From positions 62,001 to 126,000 of the forward strand of contig CANQKD010000001.1 of the NCBI GenBank assembly GCA_947624375.1: 64,000 bases of DNA, written 5' to 3'. Numbering within the stretch: position 1 is the stretch's first letter; each line of letters begins with the position of its first letter. The position numbers were made by a program, and so were the translations under genes. This document shows positions 42,771 to 52,402 of the stretch, one piece after another. Source of the DNA: an uncultured Clostridia bacterium (lineage in GTDB: Bacteria; Bacillota; Clostridia; Oscillospirales; Ruminococcaceae). Under the pieces are notes generated by a model. That model was not told the origin of the DNA. It did no database searches and was given only the letters and a program-made list of their open reading frames with translations.

Positions 42771-43862
42771 TCAGAAGTTCGGATATTCAAGCATATGAGA
42801 TAGCAGCGCGATATTCACCGCCGCCTCAACGCACGGCACTGCACGCGGCACAACACAAGGGTCGTGTCTGCCGGTTATCTTCAAAGTCTCCTCTTTCATG
42901 GTAGACATATCTACAGTTTGCTGCGGCTTGCCAATAGACGGTGTAGGCTTCATCGCTACCCTGAGAGTTATAGGCATACCCGATGAAATACCGCCGAGTA
43001 TACCGCCGTGATTATTTGAGCGGGTAACAACATGACCCTGATCGTTTACATAAAACTCATCGTTGTTTTCGCTGCCGAGCATTTTTGCGCAGTTAAAGCC
43101 AACGCCGAACTCAATTCCCTTAACGGCAGGAATAGCAAAAACAAGCTGAGCAATGCTGTTTTCAAGACCGTCAAATATAGGCGAACCTATGCCGGCAGGA
43201 ACGTTTACAGAAATGCACTCTATTATTCCGCCAACGCTGTCGCCTGCCTGAGCGGCTCTTTCAATATCATTCTTCATGCGCCTGCCCTTGGCATCGTTCA
43301 AAACGGGGAAGCCCTTTTTGCGAAGCTCTATAATATCATCTCTTGTTGTGGTGACTGCATCAAAGCTGTCGTCTTTAATTTTATGTATCTCTGCGATATG
43401 TGCGCCCGTGTAAATGCCTCTGCGCTCGAGTATCTGACCAGCAACAGCCCCTGCAAAACACAGCGGTGCGGTAAGTCTGCCGGAGAAATGGCCGCCGCCC
43501 CTGGGGTCGTTAAAGCCGTTATATCGCAGTGCACCCGTATAATCCGCATGGCCCGGGCGAGCAAGCTTGCTTACTTTAAGATAATCATGGGAATGTGGGT
43601 CATCGTTGGTTATAAAAGCGCAAAGCGGCGTGCCGGTGGTCTTTCCGTCAAGAAATCCCGACATTATGGACGGCATATCCTTTTCCCTGCGCTGTGTCGA
43701 ATACGCTTCCTTTTTGGGTGCGCGCCTTGACATGAAAGTTATCAGCTTTTCAAGGTCTATATATTCCCCTGACGGAAGGTGATCCATGACAACACCTATT
43801 GCAGGGCCATGGCTCTCGCCGAAGATAGATATTTGTATTCCTTTGTTCCAGATCGATGACAT
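42771..43862 (-). CDS. aroC: chorismate synthase
   Basis: 363 residues. Converts EPSP to chorismate with reduced FMN. The signatures GESHGPAIGVVMDHLP near 15, the RRAPKKEAYSTQRREKD region, GGHFSGRLTA near 120, and the third signature region RSNNHGGILGGISSGMPI near 280 are intact. It lies 46 bp after aroA in an aroB-aroA-aroC operon. Confidence 0.97.
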   Translation of the reverse strand: MSSIWNKGIQISIFGESHGPAIGVVMDHLPSGEYIDLEKLITFMSRRAPKKEAYSTQRREKDMPSIMSGFLDGKTTGTPLCAFITNDDPHSHDYLKVSKLARPGHADYTGALRYNGFNDPRGGGHFSGRLTAPLCFAGAVAGQILERRGIYTGAHIAEIHKIKDDSFDAVTTTRDDIIELRKKGFPVLNDAKGRRMKNDIERAAQAGDSVGGIIECISVNVPAGIGSPIFDGLENSIAQLVFAIPAVKGIEFGVGFNCAKMLGSENNDEFYVNDQGHVVTRSNNHGGILGGISSGMPITLRVAMKPTPSIGKPQQTVDMSTMKEETLKITGRHDPCVVPRAVPCVEAAVNIALLSHMLEYPNF

Positions 43863-43908
43863 TTTTATTCCCCCTGTTTTACGGTCTCAGATTATTGCTT
43901 GATCATAT

Positions 43909-45120
43909 TCAAAGTTGCTGCAAAATTCCGCCAAGACGAGCATATTCCTCAAAAAAGTCGGGATATGATTTTGTAACGCACTGAGCGCCTTTTATAATTA
44001 CCTTTCCTGTTGAAACGGTTGCGGCAATAGCGCTTGCCATAGCTATTCTATGGTCGTTGCAGGCATCAACTTCGCCGCCGCTAAGCCTGCCGCCTTTTAT
44101 GACTATATCTTCGCCTATACACTCAGCATCGCCGCCAAGTGAGTTTATCATGTTGCATACGGTCTCTATCCTGTCGCTCTCTTTCAGGCGAAGTCTTGAT
44201 ATATTTCTTATATACGAAACACCCTCGCACTGTGATGCCAGCACCGAAAGCACGGGCACTATATCAGGCGTATCCATACAGTCAACATCTATTGCTTTGC
44301 CGTCAAAACGGCTGCATATGTCATAAATAGCTCTGTCGCCCTGAACGCTTTTGTGATCCATATTTTTTATATCAATATCACTGCCCAGAGCATTTGCAAC
44401 GCAGAAAAACGCTGCCTGCGACCAGTCGCTTTCAATGCTGTGTGTACACGCTTTATAGGTCTGACCGCCTTTTATAAAATACTCATCTTTGCCGCATTCT
44501 ATCTGTATACCGAAATTTTTAAGACAATTCAGTGTCATATCGACATACGGTTTTGATTGCAGCGGCGAGAGCAGTTTCAGGTGTGAATCTTCATTACACT
44601 TCGGCAAAGCCAGCAGCAGACCCGATATAAACTGCGAAGATATATTGCCCTCCAGCTCATACTCGCCGCCGGTAAGAACGCCCTCTATAGTCAGCGGCAG
44701 ACCGCTGCCAGAAAACTTTATGCCGTGTTTTGACATTTGCTCTATATACGGGGCAAGAGGTCGTTGCGGCAGCTTGCCCTCGCCTATAAAGGTCGCATTC
44801 ACGCCGAGCGCGGCAGCCACGGGAATTATAAGCCGCAGCGTAGTGCCCGATTCAACGCAGTCTACCACTACATTACCTTGCGGACAAACAGCGCCCGAAA
44901 TAACAGCTGTACCATCGCTTTCGTTGATATTAAGAGAAGCGCCTATCGCCTTGCAAGCCCCCAGAGCCGCCTGTATATCTTTCGGGGCAAGACATAGGTC
45001 TTTAAGCACAGTATTACCGTTTGCAAGAGCCGAGGCTATTATATACCTGTGCGCATCACTTTTTGAAGTCGGCACAGATATACAGCCGTGCAGCTTTGAT
45101 GGTGTTATGGCTATATCCAT
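43909..45120 (-). CDS. aroA: 3-phosphoshikimate 1-carboxyvinyltransferase (EPSP synthase)
   Basis: 403 residues from ATG 45120; AAGGAG lies nine bases upstream, better than for the TTG six bases earlier. PTSKSDAHRYIIASALANG near 14 binds shikimate-3-phosphate, GTTLRLIIPVAAALG near 92 is the phosphate loop (LRLI in place of the usual MR), and SDRIETVCNMI and CNDHRIAMA near 355 are conserved. Second gene of the aro operon, 16 bp after aroB. Confidence 0.96.
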   Translation of the reverse strand: MDIAITPSKLHGCISVPTSKSDAHRYIIASALANGNTVLKDLCLAPKDIQAALGACKAIGASLNINESDGTAVISGAVCPQGNVVVDCVESGTTLRLIIPVAAALGVNATFIGEGKLPQRPLAPYIEQMSKHGIKFSGSGLPLTIEGVLTGGEYELEGNISSQFISGLLLALPKCNEDSHLKLLSPLQSKPYVDMTLNCLKNFGIQIECGKDEYFIKGGQTYKACTHSIESDWSQAAFFCVANALGSDIDIKNMDHKSVQGDRAIYDICSRFDGKAIDVDCMDTPDIVPVLSVLASQCEGVSYIRNISRLRLKESDRIETVCNMINSLGGDAECIGEDIVIKGGRLSGGEVDACNDHRIAMASAIAATVSTGKVIIKGAQCVTKSYPDFFEEYARLGGILQQL

Positions 45121-45136
45121 ATACAAAAGCTCCTTA

Positions 45137-46246
45137 TCAAAGCTGGGTTATAACAGCCGCAACTTCGTTTTCCTCTACCTCTTTGGTATAGCAGCCGTCA
45201 AAGCACATCATAGCGCCTATCTCTTTCTGGAAAACAAACCTCAGCTTGCCGTTGCGGACCTTTTTATCTGTATACAGCTTATCTATAATAAGCTCTTTTC
45301 TTACATTTTCGGGTATGCGTGTAGGCAGACCTACCCTTTTCAGCAGATCTTCAACACGCTTTACATTCTCGCGCGAGATATAGCCATACCTCTCGCCAAG
45401 TCTCATCTGTGCCACAAGACCTATAGCTACAGCCTCGCCGTGAAGCATCATATAGCCGCTTGCGGTCTCCAAAGCTCTGCCAACGCTGTGACCTAGGTTG
45501 AGAACGCTTCTCAGGTCCTGTTCTCTTTCGTCCCTCATAACAACGTTATACTTTATCTTGCAGTTACATTCGGCAACGTGTTCGCACACATCAAAATCAA
45601 ATGTAAACACTCTTTCTATATTTTTTTCAAGATATTCAAAGAAGTCCTTGTCGCCTATGCAGGAGTGCTTTATAGTCTCAGCAAGGCCGCTTCGTATCTC
45701 CCTTTCGGGAAGCGTTATCCACGAAGCGATATCGATGTAAACTTTCTTAGGCTGGTTGAACATACCTATCTGATTGGTGGCAAGCGCAGTATCTACCGCA
45801 ACTTTACCGCCTATAGATGCATCGGCAGCCGAGAGCAGTGTTGTTGAATAGATAACGAACGGCACACCTCTGCCGAAAGTACCTGCAACAAATCCTGCAA
45901 GGTCTGAAACCACACCGCCGCCAACGGCAACTACCATGCAGTCGCGCCGCAGACCCGAACCGAGCATAGAATCCTCAACAAAGCCTTTTGTTTCGCGTGT
46001 CTTGCTGAGCTCTCCTGCCTGAATGGCGAACAGGTGCGCGTGATAGCCCTCGTCTATCAGCATATCGCATATTTTTGCGCCGTAAAGCTTTAAAACATTA
46101 GTATCGGTAATAACGGCAAAATTCTTTATATTTCCGAACATACCGCTTTTGATATCGCCGATAAGCTTATCTTCAAGATTTCTTCCTATCTCGATATTGT
46201 AAGAATCATCTACCGTTTTTACAAGCTCGCATCTGAATTCGCTCAT
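45137..46246 (-). CDS. aroB: 3-dehydroquinate synthase
   Basis: 369 residues from ATG 46246, which overlaps the stop of the upstream gene (ATGA) and has GGGTGG seven bases before. NAD-binding GGGVVSDLAGFVAGTFGRG near 100, KVAVDTALATNQIGMFNQPK near 140 and the zinc-ligand region with GLAETIKHSCIGD and LNLGHSVGRALE are present. Converts DAHP to 3-dehydroquinate, first step after DAHP in the aromatic pathway. Confidence 0.96.
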   Translation of the reverse strand: MSEFRCELVKTVDDSYNIEIGRNLEDKLIGDIKSGMFGNIKNFAVITDTNVLKLYGAKICDMLIDEGYHAHLFAIQAGELSKTRETKGFVEDSMLGSGLRRDCMVVAVGGGVVSDLAGFVAGTFGRGVPFVIYSTTLLSAADASIGGKVAVDTALATNQIGMFNQPKKVYIDIASWITLPEREIRSGLAETIKHSCIGDKDFFEYLEKNIERVFTFDFDVCEHVAECNCKIKYNVVMRDEREQDLRSVLNLGHSVGRALETASGYMMLHGEAVAIGLVAQMRLGERYGYISRENVKRVEDLLKRVGLPTRIPENVRKELIIDKLYTDKKVRNGKLRFVFQKEIGAMMCFDGCYTKEVEENEVAAVITQL

Positions 46247-46788
46247 AGTCTGTCCACCCAATCCTTTTCTTCATATTCATCGTCATCGTAAATTACGTTA
46301 TACTGCTTTTTATCATATTTAAGCTGCTCATGCAATTCATTTAACAAAAACAGCTTGGTCTTTGTAACAATAAACGGCACTGTCAGCATCTCTCCGCTTT
46401 TGAGAGTTATAACAAGGTCACCGCTGCTGCTCTGAACAGTCTTAACAACATCTTCAAAACGTATATCAAACGCCTTTTTCTTTCCGAAAAATGACTTCGT
46501 TTCATGCGTAAAACCATCATCGGTGACCACAGTTTTTTCTCTCGGGTCGCTCATAGAAGCAAGCTGCGCCGTTACGACATTTAAAGCCGCCGAAGCCACT
46601 GCCAGAAAGCATATTGCTATCTTTGCAAAAATGCCCTCGGCGGTAAGCCCCAGCAGGAACACCGCCGCTGACATTATATAAATAACTATGCTTCTCGTCC
46701 TTAATTTTTTCCTTTTGACAGCCACAGCAGCCATTTGTCGGCGAACAGCGGCTATGTCTTTTTTATCGGGATACTCATACAGCAGCAT
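46243..46788 (-). CDS. YcxB-like two-span membrane protein
   Basis: 181 residues. A basic N-terminus, two hydrophobic helices (about 33-50 and 56-75), and a beta-rich cytoplasmic domain with FFGKKKAFDIRFEDVVKTVQ and GEMLTVPFIVTKTKLFLL, an arrangement seen in YcxB-like proteins, then an acidic tail. The stop overlaps the aroB start, so it is translated in the same operon as aroB-aroA-aroC; no connection to the aromatic pathway is visible. Confidence 0.7.
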   Translation of the reverse strand: MLLYEYPDKKDIAAVRRQMAAVAVKRKKLRTRSIVIYIMSAAVFLLGLTAEGIFAKIAICFLAVASAALNVVTAQLASMSDPREKTVVTDDGFTHETKSFFGKKKAFDIRFEDVVKTVQSSSGDLVITLKSGEMLTVPFIVTKTKLFLLNELHEQLKYDKKQYNVIYDDDEYEEKDWVDRL

Positions 46789-46814
46789 AAAGCCGTACCT
46801 TTCGCTTTAGCGTT

Positions 46815-48485
46815 TTACATACCTTTAAGTTCGTCAAGACGTCTTATCTCTTTTCTGATGATCTTGCCGCTTATCGTCTTGGGAAGCTCATCAACAAACT
46901 CTATAACTCTCGGGTACTTGTAAGGTGCAGTGGCGTGCTTTACATAGTTCTGAAGCTCTTTTACAAGCTCATCTGAGGGCTTGAAATTCTTTGTAAGAAC
47001 TATGGTAGCCTTTACAGCCTGACCTCTTATCGGGTCTTTAACTGCTGTAACAGCGCACTCAAGTACAGAGGGGTGCTCCATAAGAACGCTCTCTATCTCA
47101 AAAGGTCCTATACGGTAGCCGGAAGACTTTATAACGTCATCAGTTCTGCCAACATACCAGAAATAGCCGTCCTCGTCTTTCCATGCAGTATCGCCCGTGT
47201 GGTAAAGACCGTCATGCCACGAAGCGTTATTATCCTCTTCGTTTCTGTAGTAACACTTCATCAGACCCTTGTGGTACTGACCCTCGGTGCGTATGCATAT
47301 CTCGCCAACTTCGCCGCACTGTACTTCGTTTCCGTCACTATCTGCCAGAACAACGTCATACAGCGGAACGGGCTTGCCCATAGAACCGGGCTTCGGCTCC
47401 ATGCCGTAAAGATTTGCAACTATCGGCACAGATTCCGTCTGACCAAAAGCCTCCATAAGTTTCAGACCGGTATACTCATAAAACCTGTTGAAAACTTCCG
47501 AATTGAGAGCCTCACCTGCGATGCAGGCATATTCAAGGCTTGAAAGATCGTAGTTTTCTATGCCCTCTTTAATAAAGAAGCGATACATTGTAGGCGGCGC
47601 GCAGAAAGATGTTATCTTATACTTTTGAATGATAGAAAGCAGCTTTGCACTGTTGAATCTTTCAAAGTCATAGATAAACTCTGTAGCACCGCAGGTATAC
47701 TGACCGAACAGCTTGCCCCACGCACATTTGCCCCAGCCGGTATCGGATACTGTCAGGTGCAGTGTGCCGTCATGAACATGGTGCCAGTGCTTTGCAGTCA
47801 TTATATGCGCGGCAGAAAGATAGTGGCTGTGCAGTATCATCTTCGGGTAGCCTGTTGTTCCAGAGCTGAAATACAGCAGCATAGGTTCATCAACAAGGGT
47901 GTCTACCCTTTCAAGTTCATCGCTGTACTTTTCTATCTCGGTATCAAAGTCTGTCCAGCCCTCGCGCGGGTGGCGTGTAATAAATTTTTCTATAATCCCG
48001 TCATACTTTTTGCAAGCGCCCTCTATATGGTCGGCAACTTCGCCGTCGCCCGTGGCAACAACATACTTTACAGTTGCCGCCTCAAAGCGGTATGTATAGT
48101 CTTTTTCAAGCAGCTGGTTGGTGGCAGGTATTCCTATAGCGCCAAGCTTTATAAGTCCGTAAACACACAGCCAGAACTGATAGTTTCTTTTAAGTACGAG
48201 AAGTACCATGTCGCCTTTTTTAACGCCGTGGTCTCTGAACATATTGGCAACTTTATTTGTAAGCTTTGAAAGCTCCCTGTAGGTGAATATCTTCTCTTCG
48301 CCCTCTTCATGCAGCCAGTGAATAGCTGCCTTATCGGGAACTTCTTTTGCCAGTCTGTCGATAACATCATAGGCAAAGTTGTAGTTGGGCGGTGTATCAA
48401 GCTCAAACTTAGTGATATGTCCGTCTTTATCGTACTCTTCTTTAACAAAATTTTTATAAAAATTATTAAGGTCAAATTCGTGCAT
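46815..48485 (-). CDS. AMP-forming acyl-CoA synthetase (medium-chain/acetyl-CoA type)
   Basis: 556 residues from ATG 48485 (GGAG eight bases upstream). ANL-superfamily adenylation domain: P-loop YFSSGTTGYPKMI near 200, EAFGQTESV near 335, the hinge YHTGDTAWKDEDGYFWYVGR near 420, and the catalytic Lys region PKTISGKIIRKEI at the C-terminus. It activates a carboxylic acid as acyl-AMP and transfers it to CoA; acid chain length cannot be read. It lies 107 bp after an HTH-cupin regulator gene; the pairing suggests regulation by its substrate or product. Confidence 0.9.
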   Translation of the reverse strand: MHEFDLNNFYKNFVKEEYDKDGHITKFELDTPPNYNFAYDVIDRLAKEVPDKAAIHWLHEEGEEKIFTYRELSKLTNKVANMFRDHGVKKGDMVLLVLKRNYQFWLCVYGLIKLGAIGIPATNQLLEKDYTYRFEAATVKYVVATGDGEVADHIEGACKKYDGIIEKFITRHPREGWTDFDTEIEKYSDELERVDTLVDEPMLLYFSSGTTGYPKMILHSHYLSAAHIMTAKHWHHVHDGTLHLTVSDTGWGKCAWGKLFGQYTCGATEFIYDFERFNSAKLLSIIQKYKITSFCAPPTMYRFFIKEGIENYDLSSLEYACIAGEALNSEVFNRFYEYTGLKLMEAFGQTESVPIVANLYGMEPKPGSMGKPVPLYDVVLADSDGNEVQCGEVGEICIRTEGQYHKGLMKCYYRNEEDNNASWHDGLYHTGDTAWKDEDGYFWYVGRTDDVIKSSGYRIGPFEIESVLMEHPSVLECAVTAVKDPIRGQAVKATIVLTKNFKPSDELVKELQNYVKHATAPYKYPRVIEFVDELPKTISGKIIRKEIRRLDELKGM

Positions 48486-48592
48486 TTTTATTACTCCATT
48501 CTTAATATCGCCGCTGTTTTTCCACAGCAACGCAAAGCGGTCGGCATTCTGCGAAAAGCCGCTGCTTTGTAAAATATTTAGTTTGTTCCGTC

Positions 48593-49159
48593 TTACTTGT
48601 CTATCAAGACGGCGAGAAATTCACAGTCTGTGCCGCCGACGGCAATCATACCGTGACTCTTTCCCGAATCGTAATAAACCGAATCGCCCTCGTATAAAAT
48701 TACCTCATGTCCCTCGGTTATAAACCTTAGAGTGCCTTTGAGGATATAATCCCATTCCTGTCCCTCATGCGTGGACATTTTGATAGGCTTGCCCTGTTCT
48801 TCTTCGATATAGGGCGCAACGACGAGCATCGGTTCGATCTTCTTTTCTTTGAACAGATATGCGAGATGATGATACTCGAAGCGGTCGCGCCTTGCAACGG
48901 GCAGACCCTTGCCTTTTCTTACAACAGAAAAATTAGACAGCGTGGGAGAAACACCGGTAAGTATCTCTACCATATCGCAACCAAATATTTCTGCGCACTT
49001 ATACAAAAATGAAACAGAGAAATCCTTTTCGCCGTTTTCTATCTTTTCGTAATCGGACTTTGATATACCTGTAAGATCGCTGAATTCTTCTATAGTAAGG
49101 TCACAGGCAGTTCTTAGCCCTTTAAGTCTGTAGCCGACTTCTTTCATATTATATTCCAT
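48593..49159 (-). CDS. XRE-type HTH regulator with C-terminal cupin domain
   Basis: 188 residues. An N-terminal HTH (DLTIEEFSDLTGISKSDYEKIENG, residues about 20-43) and a C-terminal cupin_2 barrel (STHEGQEWDYILKGTLRFI and GDSVYYDSGKSHGM) typical of ligand-sensing PuuR/SutR-like repressors. Cupin metal ligands are partly visible (His in THEG, Glu, His in SHGM). It is upstream of the acyl-CoA synthetase gene in the same direction and probably controls it. Start ATG has moderate GAGGTTGATAA support. Confidence 0.88.
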   Translation of the reverse strand: MEYNMKEVGYRLKGLRTACDLTIEEFSDLTGISKSDYEKIENGEKDFSVSFLYKCAEIFGCDMVEILTGVSPTLSNFSVVRKGKGLPVARRDRFEYHHLAYLFKEKKIEPMLVVAPYIEEEQGKPIKMSTHEGQEWDYILKGTLRFITEGHEVILYEGDSVYYDSGKSHGMIAVGGTDCEFLAVLIDK

Positions 49160-49165
49160 AAATTA

Positions 49166-49825
49166 TCAACCTCGCAATAACTTGATTACAGAGCCGCAAA
49201 GCTCCATCGGCGAATCTATAACGATATCGCAGCAAGCGTTTTCAAGCACATCTCTGCCGCAGTATCCCCACGAGCAGCCTATGCACTTTAAACCGGCGTT
49301 TTTCGCCGTTTGCGCGTCAACGTCTGAATCGCCCACAATAACGCAGTCGTCTTTCGATACGCCGAGCTGCGCCATTATGCTGAAAATAATGTCAGGCTGC
49401 GGTTTCTTTCTGACATTCTCCCGACTTCCCTGTATCACATCGAACATACCCTCGCCAAACAGTGCATTGACTATTTTTCTGCAAAACTCAAAAGGCTTGT
49501 TGCTTGCCACCGCAAGTTTCGCTCCGTTTTCTTTAAGACGAAGCAAAGCCTCTTCAATGCCATTGTAAGGCAGCGTTTTGCACAGACATCTCTCCTCATA
49601 TAGAGCAGAAAAGCGATCAAATACAGCCTTCTCGGTAACCGTTCCCCTGATGTTTTCGGGAACAGACCTTGTAACGAGCATTTTTGTGCCGTTGCCGACA
49701 AACATTCTGTATTCCTCGTAAGAATGAAGCGGCAGACCCAGCTCTTTCAATGCGCCGTTCACACTGTCGCCAAGGTCGAATAATGAATTGACAAGTGTAC
49801 CGTCGAGATCAAAGATGACAGTCAT
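49166..49825 (-). CDS. HAD-family phosphatase, phosphoglycolate phosphatase-like
   Basis: 219 residues from ATG 49825 with GAGGTG eight bases upstream. HAD motif I DLDGTLVNSLFDL (5-17), motif II AVASNKP near 107, motif III Lys in RKKPQPD, and motif IV VGDSDVDAQTAKNAG near 165 make a complete C1-cap phosphatase. Substrate unknown; Gph, PpaX and sugar-phosphate phosphatases share this plan. It is followed by the HTH-cupin gene within 7 bp, suggesting one transcript. Confidence 0.88.
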   Translation of the reverse strand: MTVIFDLDGTLVNSLFDLGDSVNGALKELGLPLHSYEEYRMFVGNGTKMLVTRSVPENIRGTVTEKAVFDRFSALYEERCLCKTLPYNGIEEALLRLKENGAKLAVASNKPFEFCRKIVNALFGEGMFDVIQGSRENVRKKPQPDIIFSIMAQLGVSKDDCVIVGDSDVDAQTAKNAGLKCIGCSWGYCGRDVLENACCDIVIDSPMELCGSVIKLLRG

Positions 49826-49864
49826 CTTATCCGCACCTCTAAGCATTACATAATTAGTTTACAT

Positions 49865-49873
49865 ATTATATCA
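49865..49873 (-). promoter_or_regulatory. extended -10 promoter of the HAD gene
   Basis: Minus-strand TGATATAAT, a perfect -10 with TGn extension, 40 bases before the ATG; no clear -35. Confidence 0.4.
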
Positions 49874-49929
49874 CAAATAAATTAAATTTTTATGAACATA
49901 CCATGTACTATTTATTACTTGTTGCATTT

Positions 49930-49947
49930 TCGCCCTAATATTTGGGC
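49930..49947. other. small hairpin in the HAD-bglX divergent spacer
   Basis: CGCCC / GGGCG with an 8-nt A/T loop between two divergent promoters. Too weak for a terminator; could be a regulator site. Confidence 0.3.
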
Positions 49948-49992
49948 GTTTGTACAAAAAACACGCCTTTAACACCTCTGATAAAATTATTC

Positions 49993-50021
49993 TTGCACTA
50001 AAGCGTTTTATATGCTATACT
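49993..50021 (+). promoter_or_regulatory. promoter of the GH3 beta-glucosidase gene
   Basis: TTGCAC (49993-49998), 17-bp spacer, TATACT (50016-50021). A start near 50028 gives a leader of about 40 nt with TAGGAGGTC before the ATG. Confidence 0.65.
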
Positions 50022-50067
50022 TAAAATAACATATTACCGAGTATTTTCGGTCTTAGGAGGTCAAAAT

Positions 50068-52347
50068 ATGAATATAGAAAAAATACTTTCCGAGATGACG
50101 CTTGAAGAAAAGGCTTCACTGTGTTCCGGCAGCGATTTCTGGCACACAGAGTCACTTAAACGTTTCGACATTGAGCCTATAATGCTCTCAGACGGCCCTC
50201 ACGGTCTGAGAAAGACCAACCGCAACCATTGCGTAACGGAAGCCAATGACGAGACCGCAATTGCGGTATGCTTCCCTGCTGCCTGCGCAACGGCATCTTC
50301 ATTTGACAAAACGCTTCTTGAAAAAATGGGCAAGGCTATCGGTGATGAGTGTCAGGCTGAGGACATAGCTGTAATACTCGGTCCGGGCGTGAATATAAAG
50401 CGCTCTCCCCTCTGCGGCAGAAACTTTGAATATTTCTCAGAAGACCCCTATCTTGCATCGCACCAGGCTGCGGCGCTTATCAAAGGCATACAGAGCAAGG
50501 GCGTGGGAACTTCTATAAAGCACTTTGCCTGCAACAATCAGGAAACGCGCAGAATGGCTGTAAGCGCCAACGTTGATGAGCGCACGCTGCACGAGATATA
50601 TCTCAGCGTGTTTGAGTATGCTATAAAAGAAGCCAAGCCGTGGACCGTCATGGCATCGTATAATCGCATCAATGGCGAATACACCACGCAGAGCAAATAT
50701 CTGCTGACCGATATACTTCGCGAAAAATGGGGCTTTAAAGGTCTTGTAATGAGCGACTGGGGCGCGGTTGACGAGCGCGAAAAAGGCGTTGAAGCAGGGC
50801 TTGACCTGCAAATGCCCTCCTGCCACGGCAAGACGGACGAAATAATAGTTGAAGCAGTAAATAGTGGAAAGCTTGACGAAAAGTACGTTGATGAATGTGT
50901 AAGGAACGTTCTGAAGCTTTATGACAAATACAAGACCAACCACAAGGGCGGTCAGTGGGATCCGAAAAAAGACCACGAGCTTTCACGGAAGATAGCCACA
51001 GAATGTGCTGTACTTCTGAAAAATGACGGCGACATACTGCCGCTTGACAAGAGCAAAAAGATATGTTTTATCGGCGCGTTTGCTAAAACACCGCGTTTTC
51101 AGGGAGGCGGTTCTTCGCACATAGAATGTACCGAGATAACCTCGGCTCTCGATGCCGTCAAAGAATACTGCGATGTAAAATTTGCTATGGGCTTTGAGGC
51201 AGAGAGCAACGATCCCGATGAAAAGCTTATCTCAGAGGCTGTAGAGCTTGCCAAAAACAGCGATGTTGCTGTAATATTTGCAGGTCTGCCCGATTCATTC
51301 GAGTATGAGGGCGGTGACAGAAAGCATATGCGTATGCCAGACTGCCAGTGCGAGCTTATAAAGCGTGCGGCGGCTGTAAACAAGAATATAGTAGTCGTGC
51401 TGCACAACGGCTCACCTATGGAAATGCCGTGGATAGACAGCGCAAAGGGCGTGCTGGAAATGTATCTTGCAGGTCAGGCGAGCGGCGGCGCGGCTTGTGA
51501 TCTGCTGTTTGGCAAAGTAAACCCGAGCGGCAAGCTTGCCGAGACATTCCCTCTCCGCCACGAAGATACCCCTGCATTTATAGGCGAATTCGGCTGCGGC
51601 GACAACGTTTATTACAACGAGGGCTTGTATGTAGGCTACCGCTGGTATGACAAGCGCAAGCTGCCTGTGCTTTTCCCGTTTGGCTACGGGCTCAGCTACA
51701 CTAAGTTTGAGTATTCCGATATAAAGCTGTCGGCAGATGAGATAAACGCCGACGGTGAACTTACTGTGAGCGTAACCGTCAAAAACGTTGGCAGCCGTGC
51801 AGGCAAAGATGTTGTTCAGCTATATGTGAGCGACAAGCATTCATCGGTCGACAGACCTGTACGCGAACTGAAAGGCTATGAAAAAGTGGCTCTTGAAGCA
51901 GGCGAAAGCAAGAAAGTATTCTTCAAGCTGGACAAGACCGCCTTTGCCTATTACAGCACCGATGAGCACGACTGGGTGGTCGAAGACGGCAGATACGACA
52001 TAGAGATAGGTTCATCTTCAAGAGACATAAGGCAGGCGGCGTATATTTTCATAAACAACGGCTATCTGCCCAAAGTGCACTTTACCATAAACAGCATTGT
52101 CGGCGATATTCTTGCCCACCCTGCCGCTGCAGAAGTTTTTGTAGACTTTTTAAGGTCAGAAGTTGCCAAAGAGGGCGGTCAGGTAGGCATACAAAGCGTT
52201 GACGACTGCCCTGCCGACCTTATGCAGGTATTTTCTGATATGAGTGTGCGCACAACGCTTGATTTTGTAGCTTCTAAGGGCATAACGCGTGAAAAGCTTA
52301 TCGCCACCATAAACAGGCTGAACGACATTGTAAACGACGAAAAGTAA
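50068..52347 (+). CDS. GH3 family beta-glucosidase (cytoplasmic)
   Basis: 759 residues, no signal peptide. GH3 N-terminal barrel with LSDGPHGLRKTN near 40, SIKHFACNNQETRR near 155 and the nucleophile Asp in VMSDWGAVDEREKGVEAG near 230; GH3 C-terminal domain with AVIFAGLPDSFEYEGGDR supplying the acid/base region; a fibronectin-like domain (DVVQLYVSDKHSSVDRPVREL). After it, about 95 residues (from HFTINSIVGDILAHP) form an extra helical tail. It hydrolyses beta-glucosides such as cellobiose or cello-oligomers taken up by the cell. Transcribed alone. Confidence 0.93.
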   Translation: MNIEKILSEMTLEEKASLCSGSDFWHTESLKRFDIEPIMLSDGPHGLRKTNRNHCVTEANDETAIAVCFPAACATASSFDKTLLEKMGKAIGDECQAEDIAVILGPGVNIKRSPLCGRNFEYFSEDPYLASHQAAALIKGIQSKGVGTSIKHFACNNQETRRMAVSANVDERTLHEIYLSVFEYAIKEAKPWTVMASYNRINGEYTTQSKYLLTDILREKWGFKGLVMSDWGAVDEREKGVEAGLDLQMPSCHGKTDEIIVEAVNSGKLDEKYVDECVRNVLKLYDKYKTNHKGGQWDPKKDHELSRKIATECAVLLKNDGDILPLDKSKKICFIGAFAKTPRFQGGGSSHIECTEITSALDAVKEYCDVKFAMGFEAESNDPDEKLISEAVELAKNSDVAVIFAGLPDSFEYEGGDRKHMRMPDCQCELIKRAAAVNKNIVVVLHNGSPMEMPWIDSAKGVLEMYLAGQASGGAACDLLFGKVNPSGKLAETFPLRHEDTPAFIGEFGCGDNVYYNEGLYVGYRWYDKRKLPVLFPFGYGLSYTKFEYSDIKLSADEINADGELTVSVTVKNVGSRAGKDVVQLYVSDKHSSVDRPVRELKGYEKVALEAGESKKVFFKLDKTAFAYYSTDEHDWVVEDGRYDIEIGSSSRDIRQAAYIFINNGYLPKVHFTINSIVGDILAHPAAAEVFVDFLRSEVAKEGGQVGIQSVDDCPADLMQVFSDMSVRTTLDFVASKGITREKLIATINRLNDIVNDEK

Positions 52348-52402
52348 CGCATCTGCCGCCTGCGGAATATTATGTAGTAAATTTCGTTATGGGGGTAGTT
52401 GA

